64,000 nucleotides of DNA from Candidatus Gastranaerophilales bacterium (GTDB taxonomy: Bacteria > Cyanobacteriota > Vampirovibrionia > Gastranaerophilales > Gastranaerophilaceae), in assembly GCA_944325575.1 (NCBI GenBank), contig CALVAR010000010.1:1-64000 (forward strand), in the 5' to 3' direction. The first letter of the stretch is position 1. The number at the start of each line of letters is the position of its first letter. Below the pieces are notes generated by a model. It worked only from the letters and a program-made list of their open reading frames with translations. It had not been told where the DNA came from and did no database searches. The position numbers and the translations under genes were made by a program. Positions 43,411 to 53,385 of this stretch are shown here, piece by piece.

Positions 43411-45576
43411 ATGCTAAAAGAACAACTGGACAAAATTATGCGTCCGAAAGCAATCGCTGTAATCGGCGCTTCTACAAAGGAACACACTATCGGTTCCGAC
43501 ATCATGAAAAGATTAAAAGAATATCAATTTACTGGTAATATCTACCCTGTAAACCCTAAAGGCGGAGAAATTCAAGGTTTCAAAGCATATACAAACGTAA
43601 AAGAAATACCGGGCGAAGTTGATCTTGCTATCATCGTTATCGCTCAAAAATTTGTTTTGAATGCAATCGATGAATGCCACGAAAAAGGCATCAAAGGTAT
43701 TTGTATCATCTCTGCAGGCTTTAAAGAAGCAGGTGCGGAAGGTGCACAGGCAGAAAAAGAACTTGTTGCAAAATTAAAAGAATACGGTATGAGATGCGTT
43801 GGTCCTAACTGCCTCGGTGTTGTTAACACAGCTCCGGATATCAGAATGGACGGATGTTTTGCAGAATCTCTTCCCGAAAGAGGAAACATCGGTTTCGTTT
43901 CTCAATCAGGCGCTCTGGGCGGCGGTATTTTAAATATTTTAAAAGACCTCAACCTTGGTTTTGCACAGTTTATTTCTATCGGCAACCAGGCTGATATAAA
44001 TGCAGAAACAGCTATGGAATACTGGGAAAATGAAGATGATGTAAAACAAATTTTGTTATACATGGAATCTATCCAGAACCCTGCTAACTTCAGAAAATTA
44101 GCTACAAGAATCACTAAGAAAAAACCGATTCTTGCTCTTAAAGCAGGCCGTTCAGCAGCAGGTGCTTCCGCAGCATCTTCTCACACAGGTTCTTTGGCAG
44201 GTGCTGACAAAGCTGCTAACGCATTATTACAGCAATCAGGTGTTATCAGAGAATATTCTTTGAAAAACCTTTTTGCAACCGCTAAAGTATTTGCTACTTC
44301 TCCTATACCGAAAGGCGACAGAGTAGCTATTATCACAAACTCAGGCGGCCCCGGTATCATGGCTACAGATGCTGTATGTGAATACGGTATGCAAATGGCA
44401 AAAATTTCCGATGCAACAAAAGAAAAATTAAGAAGCTTTTTACCTGCAGCTGCAAGTGTTAAAAACCCTATCGATATGATTGCTTCTGCTCCTATCGAAC
44501 ACTACAAACAAACACTTGAAACTGTTATTGCAGATGAAAATGTTGATATGATTGCAGTTATTTACCTGCCGTTCTTAGGATTGAAAGACATTGATGTTGC
44601 TAAAGCATTGATGGAAATCAAAGCTAAAAACCCTGAAAAACCGATTATCGGTATTTTCATGACAAAGAACGAATTCTTTACACAACTTTCTAACATGGAT
44701 GTTAATATGCCGTTCTTTATGTATGCGGAAGAAGCTGCTGACGGCTTTAACAGACTTAACCAGCAGAGATTGTGGATGGAAAGAGCAGAAGGTAAAATCC
44801 CTGTATTTGACGTAGATAAAGCTAAAGCTGAAAGAATAATCAAAGGTGCTGTAGCTGACGGACGTGCTCAGCTGACTACTTTAGAATCTATCGATGTTCT
44901 CGATGCTTACGGCATCAGAGCTTGCAAATACGGCCTTGCAACTAACGAAGAAGAAGTTGTAAGCCTCGGTAACTCTATCGGCTACCCTGTTGTTATGAAG
45001 ATGACTTCAAAAACAACTTCTCACAAAACAGATGTTGGCGGTGTAAGAGTAAACATCCAGTCAGAAGAACAGTTGAGAGCTGAATACAAAGATCTCATTG
45101 CAAAATTGACAGAAAAAGGACTTATTGACGGTCTTGAAGGTGTTATTATTCAAGAAATGGTTAAAGGCAACCGTGAAATGGTTTGCGGTATTGCAACAGA
45201 CCCGCAATACGGTCCTATGATGATGTTCGGCTTAGGCGGTGTATTCATCGAAACAATGAAAGATGTTACTTTCAGAATCGCTCCTTTGACAGATGTTGAT
45301 GCTGATGAAATGATTAAATCGGTAAAAGCATACGAGCTCTTGAAAGGTGCTAGAGGTACAAAACCTGCTGACATGGCTCAAATTCAAGAAACTCTCTTGA
45401 GATTGTCTCAGATGGTTAATGACTTCAAATTCATTGACGAGCTCGATATTAACCCGCTTCTTATCTCTGAAAAAACCGGCGAAGGCATTGCAGTTGACGG
45501 ACGTATCAAAGTAAGAGTTGACGAAGTTAAAGAATACTTTGGCTGCGGTTCTGAATGCTGTTCTTGCGGCAAGTAA
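43411..45576 (+). CDS. acd: ADP-forming acetate-CoA ligase, fused alpha-beta
   Basis: A 721-residue fusion making acetate (or another acid) and ATP from acyl-CoA and ADP, a typical energy-yielding end step in anaerobes. The order is CoA-binding Rossmann domain (PKAIAVIGAS), a succinyl-CoA-ligase-like domain (CVGPNCLGVVNT, then SSHTGSLAG with the likely phospho-His258), a second flavodoxin-like domain (VAIITNSGGPGIMATDA), and an ATP-grasp domain (GYPVVMKMTSKTTSHKTDVGGV). The usual end is followed by an unusual cysteine-rich tail (GCGSECCSCGK). AGAAAGG lies ahead of the ATG. Its codons look optimised relative to neighbours, suggesting high expression. Confidence 0.9.
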   Translation: MLKEQLDKIMRPKAIAVIGASTKEHTIGSDIMKRLKEYQFTGNIYPVNPKGGEIQGFKAYTNVKEIPGEVDLAIIVIAQKFVLNAIDECHEKGIKGICIISAGFKEAGAEGAQAEKELVAKLKEYGMRCVGPNCLGVVNTAPDIRMDGCFAESLPERGNIGFVSQSGALGGGILNILKDLNLGFAQFISIGNQADINAETAMEYWENEDDVKQILLYMESIQNPANFRKLATRITKKKPILALKAGRSAAGASAASSHTGSLAGADKAANALLQQSGVIREYSLKNLFATAKVFATSPIPKGDRVAIITNSGGPGIMATDAVCEYGMQMAKISDATKEKLRSFLPAAASVKNPIDMIASAPIEHYKQTLETVIADENVDMIAVIYLPFLGLKDIDVAKALMEIKAKNPEKPIIGIFMTKNEFFTQLSNMDVNMPFFMYAEEAADGFNRLNQQRLWMERAEGKIPVFDVDKAKAERIIKGAVADGRAQLTTLESIDVLDAYGIRACKYGLATNEEEVVSLGNSIGYPVVMKMTSKTTSHKTDVGGVRVNIQSEEQLRAEYKDLIAKLTEKGLIDGLEGVIIQEMVKGNREMVCGIATDPQYGPMMMFGLGGVFIETMKDVTFRIAPLTDVDADEMIKSVKAYELLKGARGTKPADMAQIQETLLRLSQMVNDFKFIDELDINPLLISEKTGEGIAVDGRIKVRVDEVKEYFGCGSECCSCGK

Positions 45577-45597
45577 GACTTTTAAGCTATAAAAAAA

Positions 45598-45627
45598 CTC
45601 CGGTTATTTTTATAACCGGAGTTTTTT
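45598..45627 (+). terminator. Terminator of acd
   Basis: Perfect 10-bp stem CTCCGGTTAT/ATAACCGGAG with a TTTT loop and six T, 21 bases after the stop. Confidence 0.92.
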
Positions 45628-45661
45628 AGTGCCTGTATGATTTGTTCTAAACAGTATAAAA

Positions 45662-46417
45662 TTATCTTACAATAATATTACTCTGTGACAGCTGTTGTTT
45701 GAGCAGGGGAATCGGCAGAGTATCAAAATGGAAAATAGAGGCTGCAAGTGCGGCATCGGCTTTTGCTTTTTTAAAAACATCAACAAAATGTGATGCTTCT
45801 GCCCCCGCTCCGCCTGATGCAATAACAGGAATACCGGAGTTTTCAACAGCCAGTTTTGTCATTTCTATATCAAAACCTTTTTGCGTGCCGTCAGCATCCA
45901 TAGAAGTCAAAAGAATCTCTCCTGCACCCAGTTTTTGTACTTCTTTTACCCAATCCAAAAGTTTTATGCCGGTGTTTTTTTGCCCTGCATTGATAAAAAC
46001 ATAAAAATCATTGTCAGTTCGTTTTGCATCTATAGCCGCAACAATACACTGGGAGCCAAAATAGGACGAAGCATCTTTTATAATTTGCGGATTTTTAACA
46101 GCCTGAGAATTAACAGCAACCTTGTCCGCACCGGCAAGCAGAATAGAGCGCATATCCTCTATTGTTTTTATACCGCCTCCGACCGTAAAAGGGATAAAGA
46201 CCTGCTTTGCTACCTGTTCAACCATATTGAGAGTGGTTTTTCTTCCCTCATTTGTTGCTGTAATATCAAGAAAAACAAGCTCATCAGCGCCTTCATCACT
46301 GTATTTTTTTGCCAGTGAAACAGGATCTCCGGCATATTTGAGATTTTCAAAATTTACACCTTTAACGGTTTCTCCGTTTTTTACATCAAGGCATGGTATT
46401 ATTCTTTTTGCAAGCAT
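45662..46417 (-). CDS. hisF: Imidazole glycerol phosphate synthase, cyclase subunit
   Basis: A 251-residue (beta-alpha)8 barrel that joins PRFAR and ammonia to make imidazole glycerol phosphate in histidine synthesis. Catalytic Asp11 sits in [11 protein letters not shown], and the second Asp in [12 protein letters not shown] (about residue 130); [14 protein letters not shown] and VIASGGAGA are phosphate-binding loops. Length is normal. HisH is expected elsewhere. AAGGAT precedes the ATG. Confidence 0.96.
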   Translation of the reverse strand: MLAKRIIPCLDVKNGETVKGVNFENLKYAGDPVSLAKKYSDEGADELVFLDITATNEGRKTTLNMVEQVAKQVFIPFTVGGGIKTIEDMRSILLAGADKVAVNSQAVKNPQIIKDASSYFGSQCIVAAIDAKRTDNDFYVFINAGQKNTGIKLLDWVKEVQKLGAGEILLTSMDADGTQKGFDIEMTKLAVENSGIPVIASGGAGAEASHFVDVFKKAKADAALAASIFHFDTLPIPLLKQQLSQSNIIVR

Positions 46418-46461
46418 TATAATCCTTATTTATTTTTAACCGGCGTGAAATCGTGCATAAT

Positions 46462-46520
46462 AACAGTTTTTAGGCTGTATAGGAGCGCTCCGGACATTTC
46501 AAAACAAAATTAAAACTGTT
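46462..46520 (-). other. Structured 3' end of pheS
   Basis: AACAGTTTT (46462-46470) and AAAACTGTT (46512-46520) form an inverted repeat across the pheS stop codon, and the perfect palindrome GGAGCGCTCC (46482-46491) lies between. There is no U-tract, so it may be a processing or regulatory structure rather than a terminator. Confidence 0.4.
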
Positions 46521-47544
46521 TTAAGAATCTTGCATCGTTATTAAAGAACAGTCTTATGTCATCAATGCCCCATTTGAGCATTGCGAGTCTTTCTACACCC
46601 ATACCAAAGGCAAATCCCGTATATACCTCCGGATCAACACCTACATTGTTCAATACATTCGGGTCAACCATACCGCAGCCGAGAATTTCCAGCCAGCCTG
46701 TACCGGAGCATGTGCGGCAGCCTTTGCCTTCGCACATAATACACTGTACATCCACCTCTGCAGATGGTTCCGTAAACGGGAAAAAGCTGCTTCTGAATCT
46801 GGTCGGACGTGCAGCACCGAAATATAATCTCAAAAACTCGTTCATAACCCCTTTCAGGTCTGCAAAGGTTATATCTTTGTCCACTATAAGGCCTTCTATC
46901 TGGTGGAAAAGGTTGTTTTTGCGAGCACTAACGGATTCTTTTCTGTACACACGACCCGGAGCGATTACTCTTATAGGAGGTCTGTTTGTCAGCATTTCGT
47001 GAATCTGTGCGCCTGAGGTCTGGCTTCTTAAAACAACATTTTTAGCAACCTCAGTATAAAAAGTATCCTGCATATCACGGGCAGGGTGGTCTTTCGGAGT
47101 ATTCAACATATCAAAGTTAAAATATTCCGTTTCAACTTCAGGAGAATTTTCGTTGTGTACAACAGAAAATCCCATACCCTGAAAAATTTCTGTTATTTCT
47201 TCTATTGTTTGTGTCAGAGGGTGAACTTTTCCGTACGGAGTAAAAGAGCCTGGAAGAGTGATATCAATTCTTTCATTTTCCAGTTTTTCGTTCAGCTCTT
47301 TTTGATAAAAAGTCTGATATTTTTCATTTAATTTTTCTTCTATATCCTTTGTAATCTGGTTGGATAAAGAGCCTACGATTCTTTTATCTTCATTAGAGAG
47401 ATCTTTCAGGTTCTTTTTTATGTTGTTAAGCTCGCTTTTTCTGCTTAAATAAGTATTTCTGATTTCTTCTATGTCTGCTGTGGATTGAATTTTTTCAATA
47501 TCTTCCAGAGCACTTTTGTGAATTTTTTCTAATGTTTCTTTCAT
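46510..47544 (-). CDS. pheS: Phenylalanyl-tRNA synthetase alpha subunit
   Basis: A 344-residue class II subunit with the catalytic core of the alpha2-beta2 enzyme. The N-terminal coiled coil (1-90) binds tRNA. HPLTQTIEEITEIFQGMGF, RDMQDTFYT, LRSQTSGAQIHEML, PGRVYRKE and FHQIEGLIVDKDITFADLKG are all diagnostic, and GFAFGMGVERLAMLKWGIDDIR is motif 3. AGAGGGA precedes the ATG. pheT is not adjacent in the window, which is unusual but not unique. Confidence 0.96.
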   Translation of the reverse strand: MKETLEKIHKSALEDIEKIQSTADIEEIRNTYLSRKSELNNIKKNLKDLSNEDKRIVGSLSNQITKDIEEKLNEKYQTFYQKELNEKLENERIDITLPGSFTPYGKVHPLTQTIEEITEIFQGMGFSVVHNENSPEVETEYFNFDMLNTPKDHPARDMQDTFYTEVAKNVVLRSQTSGAQIHEMLTNRPPIRVIAPGRVYRKESVSARKNNLFHQIEGLIVDKDITFADLKGVMNEFLRLYFGAARPTRFRSSFFPFTEPSAEVDVQCIMCEGKGCRTCSGTGWLEILGCGMVDPNVLNNVGVDPEVYTGFAFGMGVERLAMLKWGIDDIRLFFNNDARFLKQF

Positions 47545-47745
47545 CTTATCCCTCTAACATTGTTCTAAAATTTATATTTGCAAAATAATTATAACATTTA
47601 AAGCATTTAAAAAAAGACCTGTGCCAATAAATTGTCTGGGGCTGCACTGCTTGTACGCAAGAGTAATGATAACTACAGGTTATGTGCTTAGGATGACAAA
47701 TAATAAACAGGTTCTTCGGCTAAAGCCTTATAATGACGGTCATTT

Positions 47746-47923
47746 GTCATTCTGAGGAGCGCGGAATCAGACCGGCACGCCGTGTGAGCGAAGCAAACCC
47801 AGTTCCGTTGTGAGGGACCGAGTAGGGACATTTTCTTTAGCTCGACTATGTCTCGCTAAGAAAAGCAGTCAAACCACGTTTTTCCCGAACGTCTGATTTC
47901 AAGAGGCGGGCTCAGAATCTTAC
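47746..47923. repeat. Three-level nested hairpin element
   Basis: The outer level is GTCATTCTGAGGAGC (47746-47760) with GGGCTCAGAATCTTA (to 47923), like the simple hairpin at 14517-14550. Inside it sits the cloverleaf module with stem GGAATCAGAC (47763-47772) and GTCTGATTTC (47891-47900). Inside that module's second arm is a further hairpin, TTTTCTTTAGC (47831-47841) with GCTAAGAAAA (47855-47864). No gene was seen in 47545-48423. Confidence 0.8.
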
Positions 47924-47928
47924 CGATT

Positions 47929-48120
47929 TTGTTTGTAATTCTTTATGCCCGCAAATTATTAAAAAGTTCATTTATAAGATTCTGAACACACCCGTTCTTT
48001 ACGCAAAGCACGACTGATGCTTCAGAATGACATGATTCATCTGCGTTGGGCAGGTAAGCCAAACCTACTGACTTAATAATAAATAGATTCTTCAGTCGTT
48101 TCACTCCTTCAGAATGACGA
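47929..48120. repeat. Second copy of the small-palindrome island
   Basis: 47929-48032 repeats the segment at 14399-14505. It is followed by a decayed GTTGGGCAGGTAAGCCAAAC hairpin (48045-48068) and another TCTTCAG/TTCAGAATGACGA pair (about 48089-48121). Confidence 0.7.
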
Positions 48121-48143
48121 ATAAATTTGTAATCATAAGTAAC

Positions 48144-48316
48144 TGTCTGAGGCGGCCTCGCTTGTAGAAGTGGTGCACGGAGTGCGAGTGACGCCAAGTC
48201 TAGCATTTTACGGAAGTGACCCCATGCACTTGTTGCCTGTGCTGGACTTGCTGATAAAAACGGACTTGTTTATTGCACAGGTTCATCAAGTAGTCGGAGT
48301 CAGTTGACAATATGAA
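48144..48316 (-). repeat. Interspersed hairpin element, copy F (plain form)
   Basis: Minus-strand copy, TGTCTGAGG at 48144 and GACAATATGAAA ending at 48316; nearly identical to copies C and G. It lies 13 bases from the terminator of the second prepilin gene. Confidence 0.9.
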
Positions 48317-48328
48317 ATATTAAAAAAA

Positions 48329-48409
48329 GACCCTTGTTTTTTGCAAGGGTCTAAAAACATCTAAATATATGTTATTTTAATATCTATCTATATAAGGAGC
48401 GTGTTTAGA
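48329..48409 (-). terminator. Double-hairpin 3' end of second prepilin gene
   Basis: TCTAAA (48360-48365) pairs with TTTAGA (48404-48409), then the stem AGACCCTTG/CAAGGGTCT (48329-48352) and TTTTTTTAA on the minus strand. ATCTATATAAGGA and GTGTTTAGAAA are shared with the first prepilin 3' end. Confidence 0.85.
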
Positions 48410-48423
48410 AATCCTTTTATTAA

Positions 48424-50217
48424 TTACCATTCGATAATTACTGCCCCCGGAGCGCCTTTACCGCCTTTACCCCAGATTTCTTCGGATGCCGCACCGGAAG
48501 AACCTTTCGCACCTCCTCCTCCGCCTCCGGCGCCAAAGTAATTCCTGTCTTTATATGGCATTGCTTGGCCGTCAGGAGATTTTCCGCCATCATTGTTATA
48601 ATATCCGGGGATTCCTCCTGTTGCATTTGATTTCAATAATTTTACAAGAGATGTTTCCCCTATCTGGCCGGACAGTATTCCCGTTTCTGATGCCGAAGCA
48701 GTAGTTTTCCACTGTGACACACCACCGGAACCGCCTGCTGCCGTATAAGGAGTTGTTCTGTCACTTGCATATATGGTGACATAGCTGGAACCGCCGCGGC
48801 CTCCGTTAGAATTCAGGTTTGTTGCTCCGGTACCGCCGCGGCCTATTGTTGCTTCGAGTTTTTTCATACTCGGAACAACTGCAGGTCTTACCGGTTGAGA
48901 TGCTTTGCCTGCACCTCCGGAAAAGAGCATGTTGTATCGCATAAGCACTACACCAGGCATACCATTCGTTCTTTTATTTGTATCCATAGCAGGAACAGGT
49001 GTTTCAACTTCGGAATCAGCATATTCATTATCACCGTTCAAGCAGTCTTGATTTATTTTTATTTTTTCCACTCCATCAACAATCTCCGTCAGACATTCGC
49101 CATTTGCGTCTTTCTCACAACACGTTGTATCGTTATCATCTATAGCAGATGAATTTATACCTTCACTGTCACGACCCTTGCCCCCAGCTCCATAAGAAAG
49201 AGACATATATCTATACATATGTCCGTCATTTAGATTTGTCTTAAAAGTCGTTTCTATAAAACCATTTCCTTCAAAGTATTTATAATACAAGTCATAGCAG
49301 GTAAGATCACCAATTCTGCTGCTTTTTAAACTATTATCAATATTGTTCTTGGTATAACGATTTACTGATGCATGATACTGCTCTCCGACAAGAACCTTAC
49401 AAAGTAAGCCCGGATATGAATATTTTGTATTACTATCACAGTCACCTAAATGCATTATAATCATACCGGTAGAACCATTTGGTGAACCTGCTGCACCGTG
49501 TTTGCCGTTATTGCCGCAACTATATCTAAAAGAACCGCCGGCATCTTTAGCACAGGCCGGTCTGTATCGCCCGCCACCGCCGCCGCCTCCTGTAGCGCTA
49601 AGAAGTACTGTACTGCCGTCTTTTACAGAAGAAGTATCACCTACATCACCGCCGAAGTTACCGCCGGTACCACCAGCACCGGCAACAATTGTGTAGGTTC
49701 TGCCTTTCACAAGATTCAAAAATCCATGGTTAAACCCGCCGGAGCCACCGGGACCACCCGGGTTTTCTTGACATCTTGGTTTATCATTTTGTCTGTCTCC
49801 GCCTTGACCGCCGCCGCCGATAACAATAAATTCATATTGCCCGTCAGCCTGTGCTTTAAAATAATCAGTAAGTGCAGTGCCGGAGTTGCTGCTGTATAAT
49901 TTTTTATTACGTTCTGTATAACCGGAAGCTCCTCCGCCTCCGCCACCAACTATAGTAACTTCAAAGTTCCTTGCATTTATGGGAGGAACAAATGTACACT
50001 TGTTTGTCTGCCCCGAGGGAGTCCAGGCATTTGTTGTTGATGAATAAATTACATGCTGGTCATTTTCATCTATTGTACATATCCATGACCCGTGAGTAGT
50101 ATTAAGCGTACGCTTTTTCTTAGTCAAGACAGGTATGGATGCAAGTATAATAAGACAAACAATTAATAGGGTAATCAATGCTTCCGCAAGTGAAAAAGCA
50201 TATTTTTCTTGTTTCAT
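48424..50217 (-). CDS. Type IV prepilin-like protein with large glycine-rich domain
   Basis: A 597-residue protein, paralogue of the product at 32439-34121. Its signal has Ala7, not Gly, before the cut site (YAFSLAEALITLLIVCLI), with Glu at +5. ASIPVLTKKKR, HGSWICT, CTFVPPINARNFEV and Gly6 match the paralogue; the end is GAPGAVIIEW. Blocks such as GGGGQGG, GGGGGGG and GAGGGGGGAKG recur through residues 95-590, between cysteine-bearing loops. The central loops differ from the paralogue, suggesting diversifying surface regions. It probably sits on a pilus or pseudopilus; the ligand is unknown. Confidence 0.8.
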   Translation of the reverse strand: MKQEKYAFSLAEALITLLIVCLIILASIPVLTKKKRTLNTTHGSWICTIDENDQHVIYSSTTNAWTPSGQTNKCTFVPPINARNFEVTIVGGGGGGASGYTERNKKLYSSNSGTALTDYFKAQADGQYEFIVIGGGGQGGDRQNDKPRCQENPGGPGGSGGFNHGFLNLVKGRTYTIVAGAGGTGGNFGGDVGDTSSVKDGSTVLLSATGGGGGGGRYRPACAKDAGGSFRYSCGNNGKHGAAGSPNGSTGMIIMHLGDCDSNTKYSYPGLLCKVLVGEQYHASVNRYTKNNIDNSLKSSRIGDLTCYDLYYKYFEGNGFIETTFKTNLNDGHMYRYMSLSYGAGGKGRDSEGINSSAIDDNDTTCCEKDANGECLTEIVDGVEKIKINQDCLNGDNEYADSEVETPVPAMDTNKRTNGMPGVVLMRYNMLFSGGAGKASQPVRPAVVPSMKKLEATIGRGGTGATNLNSNGGRGGSSYVTIYASDRTTPYTAAGGSGGVSQWKTTASASETGILSGQIGETSLVKLLKSNATGGIPGYYNNDGGKSPDGQAMPYKDRNYFGAGGGGGGAKGSSGAASEEIWGKGGKGAPGAVIIEW

Positions 50218-50527
50218 ACAAACTCCTGAATATAGTTATGCTTTAAGACAGTAAAAATAATTAACTTATAAGATTAATATACCTCATATTATAAATATTT
50301 AAACATTAATTATCAATATGTATATTAAGCCAGTACATTATTATAAAAAATCTGTTTTGTACAAACGTAATTACTAAATCGGACAGTTGTCCGACGATTT
50401 AATACTGTGCAAATTACCTTGTGCGTGGTAAAATCGTCTTAAAAGTTGAATGCATAAACTGCAGGATTACAAGCGGCAGCAAAGCGCAGAACTATATCAC
50501 ACACTAGATTTGAGGAAATTTTATATA
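50218..50527. promoter_or_regulatory. Divergent promoter region with two palindromes
   Basis: The region separates the prepilin gene and secA. It contains TTTGTACAAA (50356-50365, perfect) and TCGGACA-GT-TGTCCGA (50379-50394), 13 bases apart, likely operator sites. An AT-rich stretch (about 50270-50340) holds the promoters. No gene was seen; the frame from 50450 lacks a ribosome site until 50528. Confidence 0.45.
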
Positions 50528-53326
50528 ATGTTAGATTTTTTATTTAAGCTTTTGGGCGATCCGAATGAAAAAAAAGTTAAAAGAATGATGCCCATAGTCG
50601 AACATATAAACAAGCTCGAGCCGGAAATGGAAAAACTTACGGATGAAGAGCTCAGGGCTAAAACAGAAGAATTTAGGGAACATTTAAGAAACAGAGAAAC
50701 CTCTTCGGACTTTAAAAAAGACAGGGTTCTTGAGAAAAAAGCGCTGGATGAAATCCTACCGGAAGCTTTTGCAGTTGTAAGAGAAGCCGGGAAACGTGTC
50801 TTGAATATGCGCCACTTTGATGTACAGCTCATAGGCGGCATCTTTCTGCACAACGGACATATTGCGGAGATGAGAACAGGTGAAGGTAAAACGCTTGTTG
50901 CCACTCTTCCCGCTTATTTAAACGCACTGACAGGAAAAGGAGTCCACATAATCACGGTCAATGACTATCTTGCAAAACGTGACAGCGAATGGATGGGCAA
51001 AATATACAAGTTTCTCGGGCTCAGTGTCGGTGTTATTCTCTCAAATCAGGAACGGGGTCTGGATGATTTTGAGCGCAAAAAAGCTGCCTATGCCTGCGAT
51101 ATTACTTACGGAACAAACAACGAATTCGGTTTTGATTACCTTAGAGACAACATGGCGGGCAGCATGGACATGCTCGTACAGCGTCCGTACAACTACGCAA
51201 TCATCGATGAAGTCGACTCTATTTTGATTGACGAAGCAAGAACACCTTTGATTATTTCAGGCAGATTAGAGCAATCCGCCCAGCTTTATCAGACAATGGC
51301 AAAAGTTGCTCCGCAATTGCAAAAAGATCTTGATTACGAAGTTGATGAAAAAAATAAGAACGTTATTCTGTCAGAAGAAGGTATTGACCATGCGGAAAAG
51401 CTTCTGGGTATAGAAGATTTGTTTGATGTTCACAACCAGTATGCGCACCATTTGCTTCAAGCCCTTAAAGCAAAAGAATTGTATCAAAAAGATACTGACT
51501 ATGTAATCAAAAACGGTGAGGTAGTTATCGTTGATGAATTCACGGGACGTTTGATGGAAGGACGCCGTTGGTCAGACGGGCTTCATCAGGCTGTAGAAGC
51601 AAAAGAAGGCGTACAAATTCAGGATGAAACCCAGACTCTTGCAAGTATTACCTTCCAGAATCTGTTCAGGCTGTATCCAAAACTTGCAGGTATGACAGGT
51701 ACTGCAATGACGGAAGAAGCCGAGTTCGGTAAAATTTACAATCTGGAAGTAACAACAATCCCCACAAACAAGCCGGATATAAGAATTAATCTTCCTGATG
51801 TTGTTTATAAATCACAAAAGCAAAAATATCTTGCGGTTGTGGAAGAAATAATTAAAATGCACGAACAGGGCAGACCGGTTCTCGTCGGTACAATAAGTAT
51901 TGATAAATCCGAATATCTGTCAGCTCTTTTGAAAAAAAGAGGAATAAAGCATAATGTGCTAAATGCAAAACACCATGAAAAAGAAGCTTATATTATTGCT
52001 CAGGCAGGCAGATGGGGAGCTGTGACCATTGCAACCAACATGGCAGGGCGAGGCACCGATATTCTTCTTGGGGGTAATGCGGAATACCTCGCAAAAGATA
52101 TGCTTGATCAGAAGGGAATAACGCCTGAAAGCCCGAATTATGAGCAGGAAAGAGATGCTGCGCTGAAAGAAGCAAAAGCCGTAACCGAAGCGGAACACGA
52201 AAAAGTTGTTCGTGCCGGCGGTTTGCACGTAATAGGAACGGAAAGACACGAATCCCGCCGTATTGATAACCAGCTCAGAGGCCGTGCAGCAAGACAGGGC
52301 GACCCCGGTTCCACCAGATTCTTCTTATCTCTGGAAGATGATCTGATGAGAATCTTTGGCGGGCAGCATATTATCAATCTTATGAACACACTTAATGTAG
52401 AAGAAGATATGGCCATTGAATCAAACCTTATCACAAGACAGATTCAGGCTTCGCAGAGAAAAGTAGAGACTTACCACTTTGACATAAGAAAAAGCGTACT
52501 TGAATACGACGATGTTATGAATGTCCAGAGAGAAAAATTCTACAGCCAGAGACGCCGTGTACTCAAGGGCGAAGACCTTACGCCGGATATCTACTATATG
52601 ATAGAAAGAGAAATGGACAGAATAATAAAAAGCTACATTTCTCCCGGTCAAAACCCTCAGGAATACATTTATGAAGATTTGCAGGGAATGATAAAAGAGG
52701 TACACTCTCTTGTGCCGCAGTTATCATATCTTGAAGTAAAAGATATACAGGGTTTGAGCTATGAATCTATTTTTGAAAAATTTAAAAAACTCGCAATAGA
52801 TGCATACAGAGAACATGAAGAAGAAACCATAAACTTTTACAACAGCATTCAAGAGCAGTATGAAACAGGTTATACTCCGGAAGAACCATTCTCTCACACA
52901 AATGTTATGAGAAATATTGAAAAAGACATACTCTTAAGAGTCGTCGACAACAAATGGATTGACCACCTGCACAATATAGATATGCTACGTGACGGTATCG
53001 GGCTCAGAGCTTACGGACAAAAAGACCCTCTTATAGAATACAAAAGAGAAGCCTATGATTTGTTTAACAACATGATGTATGAGATTCAGTCCGAGACGGT
53101 TAAATATTTGTTCAGAACACGTTTCGGGGTGCAGATTGTAAACAGAAGAGACGACGATGTTATACAAACACAGCTTTCTCAGGCAGCACAAGACTTTAAA
53201 GCTCCGTCTGACGACGAAGAACCGTCCCATGCTCCTGTTCAAAAAGGCGACAAAATAGGCAGAAATGACCCTTGTCCGTGCGGCAGCGGTAAAAAATACA
53301 AAAACTGCTGCGGCAGAGATAAATAA
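50528..53326 (+). CDS. secA: Preprotein translocase ATPase SecA
   Basis: A 932-residue motor driving proteins through SecYEG. The start at 50528 ([12 protein letters not shown]) has GAGGAAA upstream and matches SecA N-termini. NBD1 shows [17 protein letters not shown] (Walker A) and [16 protein letters not shown] (Walker B). NBD2 has [13 protein letters not shown] and [27 protein letters not shown]. The C-terminal zinc-binding linker [16 protein letters not shown] is intact. It stands alone, with its own promoter region. Confidence 0.98.
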   Translation: MLDFLFKLLGDPNEKKVKRMMPIVEHINKLEPEMEKLTDEELRAKTEEFREHLRNRETSSDFKKDRVLEKKALDEILPEAFAVVREAGKRVLNMRHFDVQLIGGIFLHNGHIAEMRTGEGKTLVATLPAYLNALTGKGVHIITVNDYLAKRDSEWMGKIYKFLGLSVGVILSNQERGLDDFERKKAAYACDITYGTNNEFGFDYLRDNMAGSMDMLVQRPYNYAIIDEVDSILIDEARTPLIISGRLEQSAQLYQTMAKVAPQLQKDLDYEVDEKNKNVILSEEGIDHAEKLLGIEDLFDVHNQYAHHLLQALKAKELYQKDTDYVIKNGEVVIVDEFTGRLMEGRRWSDGLHQAVEAKEGVQIQDETQTLASITFQNLFRLYPKLAGMTGTAMTEEAEFGKIYNLEVTTIPTNKPDIRINLPDVVYKSQKQKYLAVVEEIIKMHEQGRPVLVGTISIDKSEYLSALLKKRGIKHNVLNAKHHEKEAYIIAQAGRWGAVTIATNMAGRGTDILLGGNAEYLAKDMLDQKGITPESPNYEQERDAALKEAKAVTEAEHEKVVRAGGLHVIGTERHESRRIDNQLRGRAARQGDPGSTRFFLSLEDDLMRIFGGQHIINLMNTLNVEEDMAIESNLITRQIQASQRKVETYHFDIRKSVLEYDDVMNVQREKFYSQRRRVLKGEDLTPDIYYMIEREMDRIIKSYISPGQNPQEYIYEDLQGMIKEVHSLVPQLSYLEVKDIQGLSYESIFEKFKKLAIDAYREHEEETINFYNSIQEQYETGYTPEEPFSHTNVMRNIEKDILLRVVDNKWIDHLHNIDMLRDGIGLRAYGQKDPLIEYKREAYDLFNNMMYEIQSETVKYLFRTRFGVQIVNRRDDDVIQTQLSQAAQDFKAPSDDEEPSHAPVQKGDKIGRNDPCPCGSGKKYKNCCGRDK

Positions 53327-53385
53327 GATGTATTTTTATACAAAAAATGATATAAATATATTAATTAAATAAAACAGGAAGTATC

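Noticed and set aside
46418-46509. Riboswitch between hisF and pheS
   Set aside because: Only a short palindrome and an inverted repeat over the pheS stop are seen; no known aptamer pattern.
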